Below the pieces are notes generated by a model. That model searched no databases and was not told where the DNA came from. It saw nothing but the letters and a program-made list of their open reading frames with translations. From positions 1 to 39,390 of the forward strand of contig CALFWZ010000128.1 of assembly GCA_937928405.1 (NCBI GenBank): a stretch of DNA of 39,390 nucleotides, written 5' to 3'. Positions 34,407-39,390 of this stretch are shown here, piece after piece. Both the position numbers and the translations under genes were made by a program. Each line of letters begins with the position of its first letter. Position 1 is the first letter of the stretch. Source of the stretch: an uncultured Saprospiraceae bacterium (lineage in GTDB: Bacteria; Bacteroidota; Bacteroidia; Chitinophagales; Saprospiraceae).

Positions 34407-36761
34407 TTATGATTTTCTAATGGTTTCATCAAGATTAAAAATGGTACTAGCTACATAACTAAAGGCGGCTAATTCATTTTTATTTTGGTCCGCTTTTGCC
34501 ATCGGCTGTCCATGCGTTAATAAAGCAATTGCTTCTTCAGGATTTTTCTTAAATCTATTCAATTCTATCTCGTAAAGTCCTACCAAAGTATTTAGCTCGT
34601 GCTCATCTGCTGGACGAGAAGTCGCCAAGGTAAACATATATTGAATGATCTCTTTTTTATCTTTATTAGAATGTTGAATCGCACGATTTGCTAGCGCTTT
34701 TGATGCTTCTAAAAACTGTGGGTCGTTCAGTAAAACCAAGGCTTGTAAAGGCGTACTGGTGTTCTCTCTTTTCACATTGCAAAAATCTCGAGTTGGCGAA
34801 TCGAAAAGCATCATGTTGGGTGGCGGAACAGTTCGTTTCCAGAAAGTATATAAACTTCTTCGATAGTTTTTATCTCCTTTGTCTTGTTCATATTTGGCAG
34901 TGCTACCACCTCCACCACCTGCTACTTCACTCCAAAGTCCAGCTGGTTGATACGGTTTTACGCTCGGCCCGCCGATCTCAGGAACGAGCAATCCACTGAT
35001 GGTGAGCGCGTGATCACGGAGCATCTCTGCTGAGAGTCTGGATCGAGTAGCTCTTGCTAAAAGTTTGTTTTCAGGATCTATTTCTAACAACTCATCAGAA
35101 ACTTTACAAGCTTGTCGGTAAGTAGCAGAGCTGACAATAAATTTTATCATTGCTTTAATGTCCCACCCTTCGGTTCTAAATTTAATTGCCAGAAAATCTA
35201 ACAACTTGGGATGTGAAGGTAAGGTTCCTTGATTACCAAAATCATAAGAACTCGCCACGATCCCTTGCCCAAAGATCTGTTGCCAAAGTCTATTCACCAT
35301 TACCCGTGCAGTCAATGGATTTTCTGCACTAAACAACCAATCTGCCAAACCTAAACGATCTAAATACTTTGCATCCGTTGGGGTTCTACCAAAACTAGGA
35401 ACAGTCGGTTTGACTAGATCGCCCAATTGGTCATAAGCGCCTCTATTCAAAATATGCGTAGCTCTTGGTTCTTTCAAGTCCTTCATTACCAACAAAGGAA
35501 TCGTTTCTAGGGTATCTAAATTATTGATAAAAGTAAGTGTGCTTTCTATTTCTTTTTGGGTGATTTGAATATACGGTTCAGGAATCTCACCATAGTTTTC
35601 AATCAATCCTTTTTCAGCAACATTATTGAAATAACCAAATAACTGAAAATATTCTTTTTGACTAATGGGATCGTATTTATGATCATGACATTTTGCGCAT
35701 TCAAAAGTAAGTCCTAGAAATGCCATTCCAAAAGTATTGGTCCGATCTGTTACATATTCTGCTCGATACTCTTCGGAGATTACACCACCTTCTTGGGTGA
35801 TTTTATGATTCCGATTAAAAGCTGTGGCAATGATTTGTTCTTTAGAAGCAGCAGGTAAGAGGTCTCCGGCAAGTTGCCATTTTACAAATTTATCATAAGG
35901 CATATTATTTTTAAAAGCATGAATGACCCAATCTCTCCAAGGCCACATCACTCGTTCCAAATCGTCTTGATAACCATGGGTATCTGCGTATCTTGCCAAG
36001 TCCAACCAATCGGTGGTCATGCGTTCGGCATAAGCATCTGAGACTAGATATTTATCAATCAGTCTTTGATAATTGGTTTCAGAATCATCTTTAATAAAAC
36101 TAGCAATGTCTTCTAAACTAGGTGGCAACCCAGTGAGGTCAAAGGAGAGACGGCGGATGAGTTTTTCGTTTCGAATTTGAGGAGCGGGAGCGATTTTATT
36201 TGCTTCTAATTTTGCCAAAATAAAATGGTCGATAGAATTGATGGACCAATTTTGATCGACCACGGTTGGAATATCTTGTGTGGTTGGAGGAACAAAAGAC
36301 CAATGTTCTTTCCATTCTGCACCTTGTGTGATCCACTTTTGTAGGACCTCTTTTTCATAATCAGATAAAGCGAGGTTGGCTTCTGGAGGAGGCATAATAT
36401 CATCTGGATTATCGCTCAAGATTCGTTGTACTAAACCACTTTTTTCAAGGTCACCTCGCACGATGGCAAAACGATCTTTGTCTTTTCCAAGCGCGGTAAA
36501 AGCGGCCTCCTCGGTATTTAAGGCAAGGCCTGCTTCGATTTTATTTTTATCAGGACCATGGCATTTAAAGCATTTGTCAGAAAGGATGGGTTTGACATGA
36601 AAAACGAAATCAACCTTGTCTGGAATGACTTGTTTTCTAGCCGAATCGGCGACTAAGGTTTTCTTATGGATCGATTCATTTGTACAACTTTCCATTCCAA
36701 TAATCAGTCCTGCAGTCAGTAGTATTAATAGACTTGTTATCTTAAGGATGTCTATATTCAT
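34407..36761 (-). CDS. Planctomycete-type cytochrome c / DUF1549 / DUF1553 lipoprotein
   Basis: First gene of the operon, 784 residues. The signal sequence ends at a likely lipobox Cys26. A planctomycete cytochrome c domain (PSCyt1) has CFKCH (64-68) and a distal MPPPEANLAL. DUF1549 follows (LIRRLSFDLTGLPPSLEDI) with a second CxxCH, CAKCHDHKYDP at 355-359. DUF1553 at the C-terminus includes NPLTARVMVNRLWQQIFGQGIV and FDSPTRDFCNVKRENTSTPLQALVLLND. The family is abundant in Planctomycetes and Verrucomicrobia and less so in Bacteroidota. Its role is unproven but thought to involve redox chemistry in complex-carbohydrate degradation. Membrane-anchored and exported. Confidence 0.92.
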   Translation of the reverse strand: MNIDILKITSLLILLTAGLIIGMESCTNESIHKKTLVADSARKQVIPDKVDFVFHVKPILSDKCFKCHGPDKNKIEAGLALNTEEAAFTALGKDKDRFAIVRGDLEKSGLVQRILSDNPDDIMPPPEANLALSDYEKEVLQKWITQGAEWKEHWSFVPPTTQDIPTVVDQNWSINSIDHFILAKLEANKIAPAPQIRNEKLIRRLSFDLTGLPPSLEDIASFIKDDSETNYQRLIDKYLVSDAYAERMTTDWLDLARYADTHGYQDDLERVMWPWRDWVIHAFKNNMPYDKFVKWQLAGDLLPAASKEQIIATAFNRNHKITQEGGVISEEYRAEYVTDRTNTFGMAFLGLTFECAKCHDHKYDPISQKEYFQLFGYFNNVAEKGLIENYGEIPEPYIQITQKEIESTLTFINNLDTLETIPLLVMKDLKEPRATHILNRGAYDQLGDLVKPTVPSFGRTPTDAKYLDRLGLADWLFSAENPLTARVMVNRLWQQIFGQGIVASSYDFGNQGTLPSHPKLLDFLAIKFRTEGWDIKAMIKFIVSSATYRQACKVSDELLEIDPENKLLARATRSRLSAEMLRDHALTISGLLVPEIGGPSVKPYQPAGLWSEVAGGGGGSTAKYEQDKGDKNYRRSLYTFWKRTVPPPNMMLFDSPTRDFCNVKRENTSTPLQALVLLNDPQFLEASKALANRAIQHSNKDKKEIIQYMFTLATSRPADEHELNTLVGLYEIELNRFKKNPEEAIALLTHGQPMAKADQNKNELAAFSYVASTIFNLDETIRKS

Positions 36762-36881
36762 TGTCTGGTTAAATTTGTCTCCCTGTAAGATTAGAAAAAC
36801 AAAAGGTAAGGGGTTTTGATCTCAATATAGAATTTTTAACCTAATAAATTAAACATTGTCATGTTAGATACATAGCTAACT

Positions 36882-37403
36882 TTAAAATGTGATTCCTGCC
36901 ATAAAACTAATCCCGTTATTAAACTCACTATTTGAGACATCCAATTGTGGTCGGTCTAAGAGGCCTAACCTAAGTTCTAAGACATCCCCGATCGGAATAT
37001 CATAATAGACTCCCAATCGTAGGGGAAGGAACTGGGGTGAATCAGCGATATATCTAGGAAACCGAAATTGTACCCCCGCACCTACTCCAAGTACGATAGA
37101 TAATTGTTCTTTTAAAGGTATTAAATGGTTGTACTCTATAGCTAATATATTAATAGGGGAGCCATTATCGGATCCGTAGCCATTCCTACTGACATTCGCA
37201 ACTAAGAATGAGTTTTTAGCTACTTCATGACCAAATTCAAATCCTGCGATGGGTTTAATCCGGTCATCACGAGCATCTGTAAAAGAGGAATCTGATAAGC
37301 CAAAATTTCCTGCATCTCTGGTTGCTGCTACAAGAAAGTAGCTTTTTTGACAGGCTGAAAATGTTAGGAACAGCAGCAGTGCTAAAAGGAGGTTGGGTTT
37401 CAT
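36882..37403 (-). CDS. Small outer-membrane beta-barrel-like lipoprotein
   Basis: Protein of 173 residues that I cannot place in a named family. The signal peptide ends in a lipobox FSAC (Cys18). The mature part alternates beta-strands with Gly/Asn turns (EQLSIVLGVGAGVQFRFP, FLPLRLGVYYDIPIGDVLELRLGLL) and ends in an aromatic residue (ISFMAGITF), which suggests a small outer-membrane barrel. It lies 120 bases upstream of the cytochrome operon on the same strand, so it may or may not belong to it. A large nested palindrome begins 13 bases upstream of the ATG. Confidence 0.65.
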   Translation of the reverse strand: MKPNLLLALLLFLTFSACQKSYFLVAATRDAGNFGLSDSSFTDARDDRIKPIAGFEFGHEVAKNSFLVANVSRNGYGSDNGSPINILAIEYNHLIPLKEQLSIVLGVGAGVQFRFPRYIADSPQFLPLRLGVYYDIPIGDVLELRLGLLDRPQLDVSNSEFNNGISFMAGITF

Positions 37404-37415
37404 GAGCTTATTTGA

Positions 37416-37501
37416 AGGTGTCTTAGAATTTTTTCGAGATAAATGGTCGCTTTAGAAATTGGGTTTTCTAAAGCGATTGCTAACTGTTAGTTAAGACACC
37501 T
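37416..37501. repeat. Nested palindrome upstream of the small lipoprotein gene
   Basis: Outer arms AGGTGTCTTA (37416-37425) and TAAGACACCT (37492-37501) are perfectly complementary (10 bp). Inside is a perfect 12-bp hairpin, TCGCTTTAGAAA (37447-37458) and TTTCTAAAGCGA (37465-37476), loop TTGGGT. A third small stem TAACT-GTT-AGTTA lies at 37481-37493 and partly competes with the outer stem. On the minus strand this would lie in the 5' leader of the lipoprotein mRNA. No T-tract follows, so it is not a simple terminator. Confidence 0.6.
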
Positions 37502-37804
37502 AAAGATTACTGGAACCCTAAGTTGTGGGAATGGAAATATAAAAAGATGCGTGTTTATCTTAGAAGTATTTTAATGGAAGAGCCTTTTTTGAAGATTTAT
37601 TTTTAATGCTAATTTATTGATTATCAACGAGCAATAATTGAAATGTAAATTTTTTTTAAAAAATAAAATTGTTTGGAACTTTTTTAAGCATCATGCTGGT
37701 TTAATATCTTGAAAGTAAAAACGTACCAATCTCGGTATTGTAAACATTGAATTTTAAAAAATGCAATCAATTAGTCAAAATATAAATTTTAGCATTCTTT
37801 CAAA
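37502..37804. other. AT-rich non-coding DNA
   Basis: About 300 bases with no credible gene, tRNA or strong hairpin. The composition is strongly AT-rich, with runs such as T8-A7 near 37651-37665. Confidence 0.4.
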
Positions 37805-37813
37805 ATGGGAACA

Positions 37814-37843
37814 CCTGCCTGACGGATCGTCAGATCAGGCAGG
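37814..37843. repeat. REP-like hairpin (CCTGCCTGA type)
   Basis: CCTGCCTGA (37814-37822) pairs perfectly with TCAGGCAGG (37835-37843). An alternative inner stem CTGACG-GAT-CGTCAG lies at 37819-37833. The core matches the hairpin at 27290-27313. It is GC-rich inside AT-rich DNA, as expected of repetitive extragenic palindromes. Confidence 0.5.
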
Positions 37844-37914
37844 GAATCCGGAACCAACGGGCAGCACGCAACCTAGCGTCTGGGCCAGTGATTCCGATGG
37901 ATCGTTTTTTCCCA
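37844..37914 (+). ncRNA. Possible structured small RNA or repeat downstream of the REP-like hairpin
   Basis: GGAATC (37843-37848) pairs with GATTCC (about 37890-37895), enclosing a hairpin with CAG-C-ACGC/GCGT-CTG arms. It is followed by a mini hairpin CGAT-GG-ATCG and six Ts. With the upstream REP-like hairpin the whole block is bracketed by TGGGAA (37806-37811) and TTCCCA (about 37909-37914). It could be a short terminated RNA or a composite repeat; no known RNA family is recognised. Confidence 0.3.
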
Positions 37915-38031
37915 AACCTTTCCAATAGTTCTTCTCAAAGGAGTTTGTAACTGTTAGAAAAAAGCAGTTACGAACAAGATTCTCAATATCATATTTTCAA
38001 GTTTGTAGTCTGTTTTTTATTAATTAAAAAC

Positions 38032-38105
38032 GGTGACGTAGTTCAATCAGGTAGAGCAGGGGATTGTCTATCCTCAAGTTGCGGGTTCGATTCCCGTCGT
38101 TACCG
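38032..38105 (+). tRNA. tRNA-Asp (GTC)
   Basis: A full cloverleaf can be drawn: acceptor GGTGACG/CGTTACC with one G-T pair, D-stem GTTC/GAGC with GG in the loop, anticodon stem GGGGA/TCCTC with loop TTGTCTA (anticodon GTC), 5-base variable loop, T-stem GCGGG/CCCGT with TTCGATT loop. Discriminator G73 agrees with Asp identity. CCA is not encoded. The anticodon loop (T32, A38) differs from the usual CTGTCAC of bacterial Asp tRNAs, so the gene is divergent. It is first of five closely spaced tRNA genes. Confidence 0.88.
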
Positions 38106-38110
38106 CAAAT

Positions 38111-38186
38111 GGGTGTGTAGCTTAATTGTAAGAGCAGCGGACGCTTAATCCGCGAGGTGTAGGTTCGAAGCCTGCGACACCTACCA
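38111..38186 (+). tRNA. Divergent tRNA, Lys-like (CTT by position)
   Basis: Starts 5 bases after tRNA-Asp. D-stem GCTT/GAGC, anticodon stem GCGGA/TCCGC and T-stem GTAGG/CCTGC all form, and ACCA ends the gene (encoded CCA at 38184-38186). The departures are marked: the anticodon loop is CGCTTAA with G instead of the universal T33; the D-loop lacks the GG pair; acceptor pair 1 is G-T and pair 7 is a G-G mismatch. By position the anticodon is CTT (Lys), but decoding function is doubtful. It may be a degenerate or repurposed tRNA. Confidence 0.65.
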
Positions 38187-38227
38187 AAATAGATATTGAA
38201 AAGTCAATATCAGAACGAGTCTAAACT

Positions 38228-38298
38228 CTAGGCGTAGCTTAACGGAGAGCACTGCATTTGGAATGCAGGGGGTGTAGGTTCAACTCCTGCCGCTTAGA
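38228..38298 (+). tRNA. tRNA-Pro-like (TGG)
   Basis: Acceptor CTAGGCG/CGCTTAG (7 bp, one G-T), D-stem GCTT/GAGC with a 6-base loop that is shorter than usual, anticodon stem CTGCA/TGCAG with loop TTTGGAA, and T-stem GTAGG/CCTGC with TTCAACT loop. The anticodon by position is TGG, and C1-G72 with A73 agrees with bacterial tRNA-Pro. Position 37 is A, whereas tRNA-Pro normally has G37 (methylated to m1G). A shortened Gln-type loop (TTTTGG) is an alternative origin. Confidence 0.68.
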
Positions 38299-38315
38299 CT
38301 ATGAATTTAACAAAT

Positions 38316-38389
38316 ACTGGTGTAGCGCAATTGGTTAGCGCACTTGCCTGATACGTAAGAGGTTGGTGGTTCGAGTCCATCCATCGGTA
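38316..38389 (+). tRNA. tRNA-Ile (GAT)
   Basis: Canonical cloverleaf: acceptor ACTGGTG/CATCGGT, D-stem GCGC/GCGC with a 9-base loop containing GG, anticodon stem CTTGC/GTAAG with loop CTGATAC (anticodon GAT), variable loop 5, T-stem GGTGG/CCATC with loop TTCGAGT, and discriminator A73. A1-U72 and A73 fit Ile. CCA is not encoded. tRNA-Ile(GAT) of Bacteroidota usually sits inside rRNA operons; here it is in a tRNA array with no rRNA nearby. Confidence 0.88.
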
Positions 38390-38406
38390 CAAGTAATTTT
38401 TTTTAT

Positions 38407-38478
38407 GGCAATATAGCTCACTAGGGGAGAGCATTCCGTTGAAGCCGGAAAGGGTAGGGTTCGATTCCCATGTTGCCA
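38407..38478 (+). tRNA. tRNA-Phe-like (GAA)
   Basis: Acceptor GGCAATA/TGTTGCC, D-stem GCTC/GAGC with GG-containing loop, anticodon stem TTCCG/CGGAA with loop TTGAAGC (anticodon GAA), discriminator A. G1-C72 and A73 agree with Phe. The T-arm is abnormal: only GGG/CCC pairs next to the TTCGATT loop, then a bulged A and one T-A pair, or an A-A mismatch in a 5-bp register. Positions 37-38 are GC rather than the usual AA. Function is uncertain. Confidence 0.7.
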
Positions 38479-38492
38479 CTGATTTTTATAAT

Positions 38493-38543
38493 TAATAATG
38501 CACTCATGGTGTAGAAGACCAAATGCAATAGCGCACATTATTA
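38493..38543. repeat. AT-rich inverted repeat after the tRNA array
   Basis: TAATAATG (38493-38500) and CATTATTA (38536-38543) are perfectly complementary with a 35-base loop containing GGT...ACC. It may be a remnant tRNA-like stem or a processing or termination structure for the array; it has no U-tract. Confidence 0.3.
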
Positions 38544-38656
38544 TTTCATTATCAGATTATTAATTAATCTAAGTTGCGAACAATAAAATAAGAACAAATA
38601 AAAAGAAGTCTTACCAAATTGCTAAGTTTAAAGTGACCAAACCAAAACTTATCACT

Positions 38657-39390
38657 ATGGAAGACTTCACCGTAGCAATTTACTGTTTTCTTGACGATTA
38701 CTTAAAACTTAGCCATCCAAAAGAGGATGTGAAGCGTAAAATGTCAAATGCAGAAGTATTAACTACAGCGATTATTGCAGCTCGATATTTTTGTGGAAAC
38801 TTTGTCAAGGCTAGATGTTATATGAAGCATGTTCAAGGATGTAATATGACTAATAAATCTAACTTCAATCGTCATCTTCATCGCTTATCAGATACTTTAA
38901 CAAATATCTTTTTTGCACTTGGGCAAAGTATCAAAAAACTGAACATCGAATCACAATACATTATTGATTCCTTTCCAGTATCCGTTTGTAAAAATATTCG
39001 GATTAAACGCTGTAAACTATTGAAAAACAAAGCCTACAGAGGGTATAATCACTCAAAAAGAGAATACTTCTACGGGTTTAAAATTCAAATTATAACAACT
39101 GCTGATGGTATTCCAACAGAGTTTTTTATCACAGCAGGTTCTTTTCATGATTCAACAGCTTTTGAAGCTATGAATATTGATTTACCTGCTGGAAGTCAAC
39201 TTTATGCTGATAGTGCTTATACCAATTATGAATTGGAAGACTATTACAAAGAACTTGAACAGATTTACTTACTCGCTGAGAGAAAAAGTAATTCTAAACG
39301 ACCGGACGAGCCAGCTATGAAATTTATTAAAAAAATCATGCGCAAAAGAATAGAAACTTCTTTCTCTGAAATCCTTAATTACTTTCCTCG
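38657..39390 (+). mobile_element. IS982-family transposase gene, cut by the window end
   Basis: The open frame from the ATG at 38657 runs off the end of the window (244 codons seen). The DDE catalytic residues of the IS982 family are recognisable: IIDSFPVSVCKNIRI with the first Asp, LYADSAYTNYELED with the second, and RIETSFSEI with the Glu near the window end. The N-terminal part (MEDFTVAIYCFLDDYLK) and the FHDSTAFEAM segment also fit. No frameshift is seen, so it could be active. The element's left end should lie between the tRNA array and 38656, but the terminal repeat cannot be fixed without the right end. Insertion beside tRNA genes points to a mobile or rearranged region. Confidence 0.85.

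Noticed and set aside
38294..38538. Minus-strand open frames across the tRNA-Ile and tRNA-Phe genes
   Set aside because: They are antisense to tRNA genes, short and without family resemblance.

Overview
The window looks like chromosomal DNA of a Bacteroidota bacterium, most likely from the Saprospiria (Saprospirales) side of the phylum. The basis is a PorP/SprF type IX secretion protein, a GSCFA protein, DUF4468 and DUF1853 proteins, a bactofilin next to AtpZ, few Shine-Dalgarno sequences, and several -7 boxes of the Bacteroidota form TAnnTTTG. The assignment to Saprospiria is inference. Genes are dense and AT-rich and use the standard code.

Region by region. 0.1-6.4 kb is a minus-strand housekeeping block: exonuclease III, a radical SAM/SPASM protein, aroA-pabB (chorismate and p-aminobenzoate branch), an OsmC protein and PhoH. 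6.5-18.2 kb is a plus-strand block: an S-adenosyl-L-methionine hydrolase of the DUF62 family overlapping a small monooxygenase-like protein, aroB, a class A penicillin-binding protein, a HEAT-repeat/cyclophilin fusion, gcvT, a GbsR/MarR-type regulator, a DUF1015 protein and an amidohydrolase. A GSCFA protein at 18.3-19.2 kb is on the minus strand. 19.3-27.3 kb is again plus-strand: an unusual two-gene cassette (uncharacterised protein plus a trypsin-like protease/zinc-ribbon fusion), PorP/SprF, bactofilin-AtpZ-AtpI-like, a biotin carrier protein and an acyl-CoA dehydrogenase with two operator-like palindromes in its promoter. 27.4-28.8 kb holds a DUF1853 and a DUF4468 protein on the minus strand.

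29.0-36.8 kb is the most coherent accessory locus. It is a tight five-gene minus-strand operon of exported proteins of 'planctomycete' type: a PSCyt1/DUF1549/DUF1553 multiheme-motif lipoprotein, a Tat-exported DUF1501 protein, a beta-propeller protein, a chitobiase-C/discoidin-like lipoprotein, and a DUF2231-cytochrome-LRR-chitobiase-C-discoidin fusion. It looks like a cell-envelope redox and polymer-binding machine whose biochemistry is not established. A small outer-membrane lipoprotein follows upstream.

37.4-39.4 kb is non-coding DNA with strong nested palindromes and a REP-like hairpin. It then carries an array of five closely packed tRNA genes (Asp, a Lys-like, a Pro-like, Ile, a Phe-like), three of which depart from canonical tRNA structure. 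The window ends inside an IS982-family transposase. The best candidates for something undescribed are the protease/zinc-ribbon cassette, the PSCyt/DUF1501 operon, the divergent tRNA array and several palindromic regulatory elements.
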